From NCBI GenBank assembly GCA_945906795.1, contig CAMDRO010000003.1, positions 1-64,000 on the forward strand: a stretch of 64,000 bases of DNA. Reading direction: 5' to 3'. Both the position numbers and the translations under genes were made by a program. This document shows, in pieces, positions 8,739 to 17,426 of this stretch (the first letter of the stretch is position 1; every line of letters begins with the position of its first letter). Origin of the DNA: Spirosoma fluviale. GTDB lineage: Bacteria; Bacteroidota; Bacteroidia; Cytophagales; Spirosomataceae. The notes beneath the pieces are model-generated. The model saw only the letters and a list, made by a program, of their open reading frames with translations, was not told the origin of the DNA and searched no databases.

Positions 8739-10361
8739 ATGAAAAGATTCGTAAAATTTCAGGCGATCGCTTGTCTTGTGATGTTAGCATGTTCCCCTAT
8801 TTTTATCGTTTTAGGGCAAAAGAAAAAAGTAGTTGATCCTGTCGAGCAAATGAAAACGAAGGTTTTAACTCTTGTTCAGGCCAAAGAAAAAAATGTCCAA
8901 GAGATGGTCGACATGGTTTTCAGTTTTGGAGAATTGGGATTTCAGGAATTTGAGACCTCCGAATACCTCACAGGCATTTTGGAAAAAAATGGCTTTAAAG
9001 TAGAGAAAGGTACATCAGGAATTCCTACTGCATGGATGGCCACATGGGGTTCTGGTTCACCGGTTATTGCGCTGGGTTCTGATATTGACTGCATTCCCAA
9101 GGCCTCTCAAAAACCTGGTGTAGCTTTTCGTGCGCCTATGATTGAAGGTGCTCCTGGACATGGGGAGGGACATAATTCTGGCCAAGCGGTGATTATTTAT
9201 GCGGCTATAGCTGCCAAACAAATCATGGAGGAAAATAATATGCAAGGTACTTTGGTGATATGGCCTGGGGTAGCCGAGGAATTAGTTGCTAGCAAGGCTT
9301 GGTACATTCGGGATGGCTTTTTCAAGAAAGTCGACGCTTGTATTTTTACGCATGTGAGTAGTGATTTTTCATCCAATTATGGGGATAATGGGATGAATGG
9401 TTTGGTGAGTGTGCAGTTTGATTTCGAGGGAGATGCGGCTCATGCGGCCGGTGCTCCTTGGCGTGGGAAGTCGGCGCTGGATGCCGTGGAGTTAATGGAT
9501 ATCGGTTGGAATTTCAAGCGCGAGCATCTTAAACCTACGCAAAGATCTCATTACGTAATTCCTGATGGCGGGGACCAACCGAATGTTGTTCCTTCCAAAG
9601 CAAATGTTTGGTATTATTTTAGAGAGCGGACGTATGAAGATATATTGAAAAACTTCAAATCTGGAATAAAAATTGCCGAGGGTGCTGCGATGATGACAGA
9701 CACCAAAATGTCTTATAAACTTTTAGGCACTGCTTGGCCTGGTCACTTCAATAAGCCCATTGCCGAGGCGATGTATAAAAACATTCAGCGGGTGGGAATG
9801 CCCAAATGGTCGGAGGATGATGAAACCTTAGCCTTGGCTGTACAAAAATTATTAGAGGCCCCTGCCAAAGATAGTTATGGCAAACCCATTCTTGGGATGA
9901 AAAAATCGATTGACACATTAAAAGGATCTGTAGAGTTTTCTTGGGGTGGAGGTTCGGATGATATCGCGGATATTTCATGGAATGTACCTACGGTAGTTCT
10001 TCGATATCCCGCTAACATTCATGGTACCAAAGGACACCATTGGGGTGATGCGATCGCGATGGCTACACCTATTGCCCATAAAGGAACTTTGGCAGGTGCG
10101 AAAGTGACGGCTTTGACCTTGATTGATATACTATACAATAAAAAAATCATCGAGGATGCGAAGACTTATTTTACTCAAGTGCAAACGAAGGATCAAAAAT
10201 ACATTCCCTTCATCTCGGAGAAAGACCCCGTACCGATTCATCTAAACAAAGAAATCATGGACCAATTCCGGGATCGTATGAAACCATTGTATTATGATCC
10301 CTCTAAATATGGAACTTATTTAGAGCAATTGGGAATTAAATATCCAACGCTATCAAAATAA
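8739..10361 (+). CDS. Secreted M20 metallopeptidase-family amidohydrolase (AbgB-like)
   Basis: 540 aa with a cleavable or lipid-type signal (ACLVMLACS, Cys near 18). Typical M20 zinc-site stretches are present: GSDIDCIP, GAPGHGEGHNSGQA, PGVAEELVASKA and FTHVSSDFS, plus the lid/dimerisation domain (DFEGDAAHAAGAPWRGKSA). Overall it resembles the p-aminobenzoyl-glutamate hydrolase subunit B / aminoacylase group, which cleaves amide bonds. It lies 24 bp after the membrane cytochrome and is probably the last gene of that operon. An export signal on an AbgB-like enzyme suggests an extracytoplasmic amide substrate, perhaps an N-acyl amino acid or acylated sugar. The substrate is unknown. Confidence 0.85.
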   Translation: MKRFVKFQAIACLVMLACSPIFIVLGQKKKVVDPVEQMKTKVLTLVQAKEKNVQEMVDMVFSFGELGFQEFETSEYLTGILEKNGFKVEKGTSGIPTAWMATWGSGSPVIALGSDIDCIPKASQKPGVAFRAPMIEGAPGHGEGHNSGQAVIIYAAIAAKQIMEENNMQGTLVIWPGVAEELVASKAWYIRDGFFKKVDACIFTHVSSDFSSNYGDNGMNGLVSVQFDFEGDAAHAAGAPWRGKSALDAVELMDIGWNFKREHLKPTQRSHYVIPDGGDQPNVVPSKANVWYYFRERTYEDILKNFKSGIKIAEGAAMMTDTKMSYKLLGTAWPGHFNKPIAEAMYKNIQRVGMPKWSEDDETLALAVQKLLEAPAKDSYGKPILGMKKSIDTLKGSVEFSWGGGSDDIADISWNVPTVVLRYPANIHGTKGHHWGDAIAMATPIAHKGTLAGAKVTALTLIDILYNKKIIEDAKTYFTQVQTKDQKYIPFISEKDPVPIHLNKEIMDQFRDRMKPLYYDPSKYGTYLEQLGIKYPTLSK

Positions 10362-10426
10362 TACGTTCGTTGAGGTATAGTTTTGAGTCTTTATAGATAT
10401 ACGGAATTTTAAAATAGCAAACCTCG

Positions 10427-10455
10427 GTTAAACCCTAAAAAATATAGGGTTTAAC
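10427..10455. terminator. 11-bp inverted repeat across the epimerase stop codon
   Basis: GTTAAACCCTA (10427-10437) pairs perfectly with TAGGGTTTAAC (10445-10455) around an 8-base A-rich loop, between two convergent genes. The stem covers the minus-strand stop codon at 10435-10437. Neither strand has a strong T-tract, so it may be a bidirectional transcript-end hairpin rather than a classical terminator. Confidence 0.45.
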
Positions 10456-11316
10456 TTGGGCTAAAAATTCCGGAACGATTATTTTAGGATCGTCCTTTCT
10501 AAGCGTTTCAATGGGGATATATCCTCGATAAGTTGATTCTTTGATGATTTCAAAAGTCTTTTTCAAGTCAATGGGTATTTCGGTTTTGCCTGAAAAAACG
10601 GTCTCTTTTAATTGCCAATTGATGGCATAAGGAATCGCTTTTTTGATTTCTGAATAGACCTCCTTATCGCGAAAACTTCCCACGTCTAAAATGAGCCCAC
10701 ACCAAGGGCTGTTGACCCGCTGAATAATATCAATCACTTGATCAGCCGTTTTGATAAAATCATGGTGATTTTGTAGGCCAATGATCACCCCTTTTTTTGC
10801 CGCGTATTCGGTGCATTCTTTGAGTGAATCGACTACCCAATTGGAAATTTGTGGCCAGGAATATCCAGCTAATTCACTTTTCCCAGCGAATACTCGGAGC
10901 ACCGGCGCCCCTAATTTTGCGGTGGCATCCACCCAGTTTTTAACTAGCTGGATTTCTCGGTCTCTGGCTGATTTGTCGGCAAAAACAAAATCATTCCGAC
11001 AACCTGTCCCGCTTAATTCTAGGCCAATTTGATGACATTTTCTTTTTAATTTAAATAAATATTCATCGGTAGGAACGATAGGGTAGCCGGGTAAATAGTA
11101 GGCGGTTAAATCCAATCCTTCAAATCCATGTTCGGCACAAAAATCCATCATATCCTCTACAGTCATCTTTCCTGCCATTAAAGGAGCATTGAAGGAATAA
11201 GCGTTTAAACTGGTTTTTAATCTTTTGGATGGGATTTTTATGGGTGTCTTTGCCGACGATATATTTGTCAACAGTGGACTTGCTACTAAATAGCTAAGGA
11301 CATTTCTTCTTTTCAT
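10435..11316 (-). CDS. Xylose-isomerase-like TIM-barrel sugar epimerase/isomerase, exported
   Basis: 293 aa. The N-terminus KRRNVLSYLVASPLLTNISS looks like a Tat-type or plain export signal. The body is the AP-endonuclease-2/xylose-isomerase TIM barrel: HGFEGLDLTAYYLPGYP early, GLQNHHDFIKT in the middle, LILDVGSFRD as the metal-ligand strand, and YIPIETLRKDD near the end. Known relatives include exported 3-keto-sugar epimerases and isomerases found with DUF1080 genes. It faces the M20 gene tail to tail. Inference: it works outside the cytoplasm on a keto or oxidised sugar produced by the dehydrogenases in this region. The exact reaction cannot be told from sequence. Confidence 0.78.
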   Translation of the reverse strand: MKRRNVLSYLVASPLLTNISSAKTPIKIPSKRLKTSLNAYSFNAPLMAGKMTVEDMMDFCAEHGFEGLDLTAYYLPGYPIVPTDEYLFKLKRKCHQIGLELSGTGCRNDFVFADKSARDREIQLVKNWVDATAKLGAPVLRVFAGKSELAGYSWPQISNWVVDSLKECTEYAAKKGVIIGLQNHHDFIKTADQVIDIIQRVNSPWCGLILDVGSFRDKEVYSEIKKAIPYAINWQLKETVFSGKTEIPIDLKKTFEIIKESTYRGYIPIETLRKDDPKIIVPEFLAQVKPYIF

Positions 11317-11490
11317 AGGTGTAGATTAAGCAATTAAATGTAAGAAAAATGAGTTAAAAATTTCACCTTATATTTAAATTATTTGTTTAGTGCTAGGTTA
11401 TCTTCTTACAAACTTGGTGGGATAAAAACGTACCCATATTAAATTTCAAGTGCTTTGTTTCTTCATGCATTAATTGTGGATTTAATAATT

Positions 11491-11525
11491 TATTTTTGAC
11501 ATCTCATTCTGAAATAAAATGAGAT
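11491..11525 (+). promoter_or_regulatory. Candidate promoter box and 5' UTR hairpin
   Basis: TATTTTTG at 11491-11498 matches TAnnTTTG and lies 41 bp before the hydrolase ATG. It is followed at once by an 8-bp stem, ATCTCATT (11501-11508) with AATGAGAT (11518-11525), which would sit at the very 5' end of the transcript or overlap the start site. The hairpin could be an operator or an mRNA-protecting structure. Confidence 0.4.
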
Positions 11526-11538
11526 TAAATAATTTAAA

Positions 11539-12489
11539 ATGAATCAAGTGTTAAAATTTGTCGGATATTTCTTGGCTGTTTTTTTGGTCGGAATCGTTGT
11601 TTTGCTGGCCGTATTCTTTGAGTCAGATGTCCCTTTAGCCGAATTAAAACCTAAATACAGCACGGCACAATCACAATATGTTCCTGTGTTGGGCATGCAA
11701 GTTCACGTTCGTGACGAAGGCCCAAAAACGGATACTATTCCTTTAGTTCTGTTACATGGAATGTCCTCATCCTTACATACGTGGAATGAAGTGGTTCATT
11801 CGGTGGCTGGTCGGCGACGTACCATTTCTGTCGATTTACCCGGTTTTGGCATGACGGGACCCAATCCCAAAAACCAATATAATTTTGTTTTTTACAATGA
11901 GTTTATTGATTCCCTTTGTGCTAAATTAGGAGTCCATAAATTTACCTTGGTTGGCAATTCAATGGGAGGAGCTATTGCTTGGAATTATGACATTACTCAT
12001 TCAGGTAGGCTGGATAAACTGATTTTGATCGATGCGGCAGGTTACCCTAAAACCAAGGAGAAGGGTAGTTTAGGATTCTTGATTGCGTCAACACCCGTCA
12101 TCAATAATTTACTGTTGTATTTTACGCCAAAAGTATTGGTTAGAAAGAGTTTAGAAACCATTTATTTCGATCAAAATTTAATAACAGATGCTCAGGTGGA
12201 ACGTTTTCATGATATAGTTGTCCGAGAAGGCAACCGAGCTGCGGCGCTTGAGATTTTTAAAGGCAGTTTTGGTAAGCCATTGGGAAAGACGAGTCAAGTG
12301 AAAACACCTACGTTGATTTTATGGGGGGAATTTGATCACGTGATTGACGTGGGAAATGCCGACCGATTTAATCAAGACATTCAAGGAAGTAAGCAGGTGG
12401 TTTTTTCTAAGGTAGGGCATGTTCCCATGGAAGAAGTGCCAGATAAAGTCGCGGATGAATTACTGAAATTTGTGGGTAAGATTAAATAA
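11539..12489 (+). CDS. Membrane-anchored alpha/beta hydrolase
   Basis: 316 aa. One N-terminal hydrophobic helix (about residues 6-26) anchors or exports the protein. The alpha/beta-hydrolase core shows the oxyanion stretch LLHGMSSSLHTW, nucleophile elbow VGNSMGGA, acid loop LWGEFDHVIDV and catalytic His in KVGHVPMEEVP, so the triad is complete. Such enzymes hydrolyse esters, lactones or similar bonds. It is a single gene with its own candidate promoter and a possible 5' hairpin. Substrate unknown; a role in hydrolysing lactones made by the sugar dehydrogenases nearby is conceivable but not shown. Confidence 0.85.
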   Translation: MNQVLKFVGYFLAVFLVGIVVLLAVFFESDVPLAELKPKYSTAQSQYVPVLGMQVHVRDEGPKTDTIPLVLLHGMSSSLHTWNEVVHSVAGRRRTISVDLPGFGMTGPNPKNQYNFVFYNEFIDSLCAKLGVHKFTLVGNSMGGAIAWNYDITHSGRLDKLILIDAAGYPKTKEKGSLGFLIASTPVINNLLLYFTPKVLVRKSLETIYFDQNLITDAQVERFHDIVVREGNRAAALEIFKGSFGKPLGKTSQVKTPTLILWGEFDHVIDVGNADRFNQDIQGSKQVVFSKVGHVPMEEVPDKVADELLKFVGKIK

Positions 12490-12531
12490 TTCTTTTTTTT
12501 GCAGGATTTAATTTTTGGTAGGACCTACTAT

Positions 12532-12612
12532 TTATTTACTTTTGGGAGGCTGGTAAATCCCCTTTTTTTCGAATTCTTGAAGGGTTTCTGCCAACTTGAA
12601 TTTGTTCACTTG
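12532..12612 (-). pseudogene. Possible degraded C-terminal coding remnant
   Basis: In the 244-bp gap after the hydrolase, the minus strand reads about 26 open codons that look protein-like and proline/lysine-ended (LAETLQEFEKKGIYQPPKSK) and stop with TAA. The frame is closed upstream by TGA and has no start. No family was recognised. It may be the tail of a gene that has otherwise decayed, or chance. Confidence 0.2.
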
Positions 12613-12733
12613 TTCAGTAAATCAACATCATATTTAGATCTTTCGCAGTCGAAATAATATTATTTTATCGATTCAGGTGGTTATTTTTTTCATTTTTTAA
12701 TACCTATATAAATTGAAATTGTAATTTTGAAAA

Positions 12734-14161
12734 ATGCGAAACGTACTTCATTTAAATAATCTATTCATAATACTCTTAGTTTTGTCCTTGAAGCTTCATG
12801 CTCACGAAGGAGGACATTATTCTCAAGGAGAAATATTGAAAGTTTGGCATTTTAAAAATGGCCAAAGTATATCTGGTAATTTCCTATATGCAACAAAAAA
12901 TGAAATTATTTTAGAACAAAAGGAGGGCAGTTTAGTCAAAATACCTATCGTCATTTTGGCGAAAAATGATCTAAAATTGGCCCGATTCAAAATAAAAAAA
13001 TATGCTGAGATTCATCAGCAATACACCCAAAGAAATATCATAAATAATCAAGTTCCATTTTTTGAAATGATTGATATTAGGTTTTTTGGTTATTTTCTAG
13101 TGACCATCTTGATCCTATTGTGGCTCAGCAAAAGACTAAAAAATCAAGCCTATTTTCAGCCATTACAAAGGGTAGCTCTGTATAGCTTTTGCTTAGGACT
13201 ATTTATTTTGGCTTGTAAGTCCTCTTCAGATATTACGCCTGCAGGAACGACCATTGCAATTACGGGCGGGACGACAACGACACCCAGTACTTCGATCAGT
13301 AAAACCAGTACTTCATTTATCGATTCTGCGTTTACTCCCTATAAATCGGCTAATTTGGCCATCAAATGGGATGATACGTATTTTTATGTATCCTCGAATG
13401 GAATTCCAACGCATAATATGATGGTTGGGATCACAAGTTGGCAGCAACAAGTTCCCATTGCCCAGCCATACACGGGAACAAATCATTGGTCTATTCCATT
13501 AGCCCCTGTTTATGCCGCCTCCCCTGTGAGTACAAAAACAAATTTCATGAAAGGGGCGGTTGCATTGGCGGTCAATGGAGTTCCCATTTTTAATGCCTTA
13601 AACAACCGAGGCGAAGATTCATTTTTGATTGGAGAATTAGATCAGTGGGGTGGCCATTGTGGCAAAGGCGATGACTATCATTACCATGCAGCACCTTTAC
13701 ATTTGTCAGCGACTTCGGGATTAAAACCCATTGCTTTTGCATTAGACGGTTTTGCCGTTTATGGGGCAAAAGAACCCGATGGCACCATAATGAAAACACT
13801 CGATGAATCTCATGGGCATGTAGGATCAAATACTGTGTATCATTATCATGGAACTGCCGATTATCCTTATGTAGTAGGTTCGATGAAAGGAAAGGTAACT
13901 TTGGATCCTGCCACCACTGCGCCTGAAAATCAAATTATTCCTCAAGCGTTTACGAATCCTTTAAGACCTGCTTTAACTCCGTTGAACGGGGCGTCGATTA
14001 CCGCTTTTTCCGCACCCACGGCTTCTAGTTATTTGTTGACTTATAAGATAGGTGCCAAAACAGGAACCGTTCAATATAGTTGGACTAACGCCAATCTGTT
14101 TGCGTTCGTTTTTACGGATGTCGATGGAAAGCAAACGAATGCTACTTACCAAAGAAAATAA
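12734..14161 (+). CDS. SHD1-like domain fused to a YHYH lipoprotein
   Basis: 475 aa. Signal peptide (1-23), then an SHD1-like small beta domain at about 36-85 (VWHFKNGQSISGNF, VKIPIVILAKNDL), a transmembrane helix near 116-132, and a second hydrophobic stretch ending in LFILACKSSSD (Cys161). That stretch looks exactly like the start of a lipoprotein, followed by a T/S-rich linker. The C-terminal half is a YHYH domain with YHYH at 315-318 and again at 369-372. The histidine motifs suggest metal binding; the YHYH reaction is unknown. The protein looks like two formerly separate genes joined in frame. A TAATTTTG box at 12722 is too close to the ATG to be a convincing promoter. Confidence 0.8.
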   Translation: MRNVLHLNNLFIILLVLSLKLHAHEGGHYSQGEILKVWHFKNGQSISGNFLYATKNEIILEQKEGSLVKIPIVILAKNDLKLARFKIKKYAEIHQQYTQRNIINNQVPFFEMIDIRFFGYFLVTILILLWLSKRLKNQAYFQPLQRVALYSFCLGLFILACKSSSDITPAGTTIAITGGTTTTPSTSISKTSTSFIDSAFTPYKSANLAIKWDDTYFYVSSNGIPTHNMMVGITSWQQQVPIAQPYTGTNHWSIPLAPVYAASPVSTKTNFMKGAVALAVNGVPIFNALNNRGEDSFLIGELDQWGGHCGKGDDYHYHAAPLHLSATSGLKPIAFALDGFAVYGAKEPDGTIMKTLDESHGHVGSNTVYHYHGTADYPYVVGSMKGKVTLDPATTAPENQIIPQAFTNPLRPALTPLNGASITAFSAPTASSYLLTYKIGAKTGTVQYSWTNANLFAFVFTDVDGKQTNATYQRK

Positions 14162-14428
14162 TATCAATATGATTCATCGCCTAAAAGAAAATTATTTCAT
14201 TTGACTAATGGATACAGCTTATGCCACCAATAGCAGAATGATTTCGTTGACTTGAGGGTAACCAAATGTTCAGGCATTTTTTGATATTAAGGTCTACGGT
14301 TATTTGTTTTTGAGCCAGACCATTAAATTACCCAATAGTGTTCTGCTACATCTTATGGTTCATTAAAATATTGAGTGGCAATAATGGACATCCATTTTTT
14401 AATTACCTTTGGGTTGAAAAAATATCCT

Positions 14429-15355
14429 ATGAATCACTTGCGCCTATCTCTCGTATTTTGTGCCTTTTTTACTTCATTGTTGGCCTTGGGCCAACAAAAG
14501 AAATTCACTTTTGTCGCCTTTGGTGACATGCCCTATCGGGTTCCGAATGATTACCCAAAATTTGAGCGAGTAATCAAAACGTTAAATCAGGAAAAACTGG
14601 ATTTCATCGTACATGTAGGGGATTTCAAATCAGGTTCAAGTCTTTGTTCAACCGAATATTTTGAGCGCATGCATGCCTATTTTGAGACTTTTGATCCCCC
14701 GCTGATTTATACTCCAGGTGATAATGAATGGACGGATTGCAACCGCAAAGCGGCTGGCGAATACGATCCAAATGAAAGGCTGGAGGTGCTCAGAAAAATG
14801 TTTTATGGATCCGATAAAAGTTTTGGGAAGAAGAAAATCAATTTAGTATCTCAAGCAAAATCTTCTGGTTTTGGGAAGTATGTAGAGAATAATTTGTGGA
14901 CTTATGGCGGACTTCAGTTTGCGACCATACATTTAGTGGGGTCCAATAATAATTTCAAAGACTCCGGCGACAACCAAGAATTTATCGACCGTGAAAAGGC
15001 GAATTTAGCTTGGCTTGAACAAGTATTTTTAGCCGCAAAAGACAAAAAAGGACTCATGCTTTTTACCCAAGCTGATATGTTTTATAAAGATCAGAAACCC
15101 AGCAAAGGATTTGAAAAAGTGGTCAATAAGATAAGTGAGTTGACTCAGAAATATGGCAAGCAAGTGTTTTTAGTCAATGGCGATTCCCATCGTTTCATCA
15201 CGGATAAGCCTATTTTGATCAATGATCAAAAAGCTACTTTAATGAACTTTACTCGTGTTCAGGTTTTTGGCGATGCTGAAATGGCGGCGATTAAAATCAC
15301 CTATGATCCAAAATCTACTACGCTTTTCCAGGTGGAACAGATGTTGATTGATTAA
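14429..15355 (+). CDS. Secreted calcineurin-like metallophosphoesterase
   Basis: 308 aa from the ATG at 14429, which gives a clean signal peptide (MNHLRLSLVFCAFFTSLLA); an in-frame start 54 bp upstream would put extra charged residues ahead of it. Metallophosphatase metal-site motifs are present in order: AFGDMPY, VHVGDFKSG, PGDNEWTDC and NGDSH near residue 250. Known role: dinuclear-metal phosphoester hydrolysis. Related secreted proteins are common in Bacteroidota but substrates are mostly unknown. Its stop overlaps the stop of the convergent esterase by 4 bp. The 267 bp before it holds no recognisable gene. Confidence 0.83.
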   Translation: MNHLRLSLVFCAFFTSLLALGQQKKFTFVAFGDMPYRVPNDYPKFERVIKTLNQEKLDFIVHVGDFKSGSSLCSTEYFERMHAYFETFDPPLIYTPGDNEWTDCNRKAAGEYDPNERLEVLRKMFYGSDKSFGKKKINLVSQAKSSGFGKYVENNLWTYGGLQFATIHLVGSNNNFKDSGDNQEFIDREKANLAWLEQVFLAAKDKKGLMLFTQADMFYKDQKPSKGFEKVVNKISELTQKYGKQVFLVNGDSHRFITDKPILINDQKATLMNFTRVQVFGDAEMAAIKITYDPKSTTLFQVEQMLID

Positions 15356-16224
15356 CGAATAGGATAAACTTTCTCAAGCCAGGTAGCTGTTTTAATAAAA
15401 ACGTCAGCAAGACTTTTTTTCATTTCATGGGTCTCGTTGGGATATAAATTCAATTCAGTTTTAATCCCCAATTGGCGCAGCTTTTCATGTAGGTTTTTAG
15501 CCTGGTGCACATCCACCAATTCATCATTTTCCCCATGAAAAATAACCGTGGGCACTCCTGTTTTTTTGCTTAAATTGAATAGTGGACTGGAGGTTTTTGC
15601 AATGTCTGCTTTGGCATCAGGATTCCCCAGAAAATAACTAATGGTAGCATCGGCAATACCTTGTCGGCCGCGAATGATCGTATCGGATAAGTCCGTCGGC
15701 CCTACAATATCCACCACCGTTTTGGTCATTTTTTGCGAATCGTTTGCGTAGGCATACATGAGCGCGAGATGGGCTCCTGCACTGGCGCCGATTAAAGCAA
15801 AAGATTTTTTCTTATAACCCAGACTATCTGCTTTATTGGAAATGTATTGTAATGCTTGGCTTACATCGACCATTTGAGTCGGGTATTTATTAGCCCCGGC
15901 TTTGACAAAACGGTAATTGATGGAAGCCATGGCATATCCTTTTTGGCCTACTAACAAATCAATTAATGGTTTTGGTAATTGGTGTTTCCCGCCTTTAGAC
16001 CAAAATCCCCCATGAATAAATACGACCATAGGTGTTTTTGCTCCATGCTTTTTAGGCAGGTAAATATCTAATTCATTGCGATGGTCAGGGGCATTTCCAT
16101 AGACCAAATTGGCAATAGTTTGAAAATTAATGGAATCGGTAAGGACATATTCACTTCTTGCGATGGCCGAAAAGCCTAACGTTTGAAAACAAATGAAAAT
16201 CCAGAAGCAATTAATTTTACGCAT
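15352..16224 (-). CDS. Secreted alpha/beta hydrolase, BD-FAE-like carbohydrate esterase
   Basis: 290 aa with a signal peptide (about 1-22). The sequence LDIYLPKKHGAKTPMVVFIH and the HGGFW oxyanion motif match the BD-FAE/acetyl-xylan-esterase-like group. The nucleophile elbow is GASAGAH, the acid loop FHGENDELVDVHQA and the catalytic His lies in NETHEMKK. Such enzymes remove acetyl or feruloyl groups from polysaccharides. It lies downstream of the DUF1080 gene on the same strand, separated by a good terminator, so cotranscription may be limited. The link with glycan degradation is inferred from family and context. Confidence 0.84.
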   Translation of the reverse strand: MRKINCFWIFICFQTLGFSAIARSEYVLTDSINFQTIANLVYGNAPDHRNELDIYLPKKHGAKTPMVVFIHGGFWSKGGKHQLPKPLIDLLVGQKGYAMASINYRFVKAGANKYPTQMVDVSQALQYISNKADSLGYKKKSFALIGASAGAHLALMYAYANDSQKMTKTVVDIVGPTDLSDTIIRGRQGIADATISYFLGNPDAKADIAKTSSPLFNLSKKTGVPTVIFHGENDELVDVHQAKNLHEKLRQLGIKTELNLYPNETHEMKKSLADVFIKTATWLEKVYPIR

Positions 16225-16232
16225 ATTAGGTT

Positions 16233-16259
16233 AAAAAAATAGGGCGAAATATGCCCTAT
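16233..16259 (-). terminator. Rho-independent terminator after the DUF1080 gene
   Basis: On the minus strand a 7-bp stem (ATAGGGC with GCCCTAT, 16239-16259) is followed by a run of seven T. It begins 7 bp beyond the DUF1080 stop codon and just before the esterase start, so it should end or attenuate transcription between the two. Confidence 0.7.
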
Positions 16260-16266
16260 GAAGTTT

Positions 16267-17205
16267 TTATTTAGCTGGAGTTAAGATAATGTTGCGGTAT
16301 TCCACAGGTCCATGATCCCCTTGAATCATGATGGGCCCTAGTTCAGATTCATTGCTATCCATGGCTCCCCCTGTGATGCCCGGAATTTCTTGCTTGTAAA
16401 TAATTTGCTTGCCATTGCCGACCAAAGTGACTAATCGGCCTACCAGCGTAATATCAAATGTTTGCCATTCACCCGGCTCTTTTGCCACCATTTCTAAGGG
16501 GGCAATAAACCCATAAATAGCGCCTAAATAATCTTTTAGTGGGGGCATTCCTTTGCTGTCAGAAACTTGAACTTCATAACGTCCTCTTAAATATACCCCG
16601 CTATTACTTTCTTTGGGATATCTGAATTCAACGTGCAATTTAAAGTCATTATAGGTATTTTTTGTGCGAATATTAGCCCCTGATTTTGGACTTTTTAAGG
16701 CCCCATCTTCCACAATCCATTGGTTTTTCTTGGTTCCTAATGTCTCCCAGCCCGTTAAATCTTTTCCATTAAAAAGTGTAATGGGTTTATCCCAAACGGG
16801 TTCTTTTTCGCGCCATAATTTAGGAGCTCTTACCGCAACCCAAGTTAAATTTTCTCCTTTAGAAGTGATCATGGTACCTGATAATTTTCCATTTTCAAGG
16901 GTACCATCTACTTGTAAATCTTGGTCTGAATCATCCCACTGTGGAGGGATACGGAAAGATAATTTTCCATCTTTGAAATTTATTTTGGAAACGGGTCTTG
17001 CGCTTCCGCCATCGGCTACAAAAGAACCTGTTAAAGTTCTGATGCCGGAGTGATTTACCTCGAGCCAAGATGGGAGCTTTTTATCTCCTTTGGTAACAGT
17101 AATATCCCAGCGACCCTCAAGACTTTCATCTCCTGTAGATTTAGCTGTTGATGTCATATTTGACATGACTAGAAAACTTAAAAATAAGGCAATTGTATTT
17201 TTCAT
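16267..17205 (-). CDS. Secreted DUF1080 (3-keto-disaccharide hydrolase-like) protein
   Basis: 312 aa. Signal peptide, then an N-terminal beta domain (about 25-130) containing GRWDITVTKGDKKLPSWLEV, then DUF1080 (about 140-312) with LFNGKDLTGWETLG, HVEFRYPKESNSGVYLRGR and GPVEYRNIILTPAK. DUF1080 has a concanavalin-like jelly-roll fold; characterised members hydrolyse 3-keto-glycosides. Here it sits among sugar dehydrogenases, an epimerase and glycosidases, which fits a 3-keto pathway. A shorter DUF1080 paralogue occurs at 53033. The first domain is unusual relative to that shorter protein and may bind substrate. Confidence 0.85.
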   Translation of the reverse strand: MKNTIALFLSFLVMSNMTSTAKSTGDESLEGRWDITVTKGDKKLPSWLEVNHSGIRTLTGSFVADGGSARPVSKINFKDGKLSFRIPPQWDDSDQDLQVDGTLENGKLSGTMITSKGENLTWVAVRAPKLWREKEPVWDKPITLFNGKDLTGWETLGTKKNQWIVEDGALKSPKSGANIRTKNTYNDFKLHVEFRYPKESNSGVYLRGRYEVQVSDSKGMPPLKDYLGAIYGFIAPLEMVAKEPGEWQTFDITLVGRLVTLVGNGKQIIYKQEIPGITGGAMDSNESELGPIMIQGDHGPVEYRNIILTPAK

Positions 17206-17426
17206 AGCTGTTTATTTTGAACCTCAAATTAATCAAAATTTCAAGGTAAATCAAAAGCTAAATTTACCGAATTCGAAAAAAACCATGAAAGGTCAGTACA
17301 TGGTAGACCTAAAATTGTCTGATTTAAATTTGTTCCTCCCAAAAAGAAAATTTAGTTTTATAAGATATTAGCTTACCTAAACCTAAAACAATTAGCTTTC
17401 ACATAGGCTCGATTACCTCAAATTCT

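Noticed and set aside
12722-12729. TAATTTTG as promoter of the YHYH gene
   Set aside because: It ends only 4 bp before the ATG, which would place the transcription start inside the coding sequence.
14162-14428. A gene or RNA in the 267-bp gap before the metallophosphatase
   Set aside because: No frame with a plausible start, no tRNA-like cloverleaf and no terminator or riboswitch-like structure was found by eye.
17206-17426. Small gene in the divergent gap between DUF1080 and the sorbosone-dehydrogenase-like gene
   Set aside because: The open frame there runs in from antisense DUF1080 coding sequence; it probably only holds the two promoters, which could not be pinpointed.
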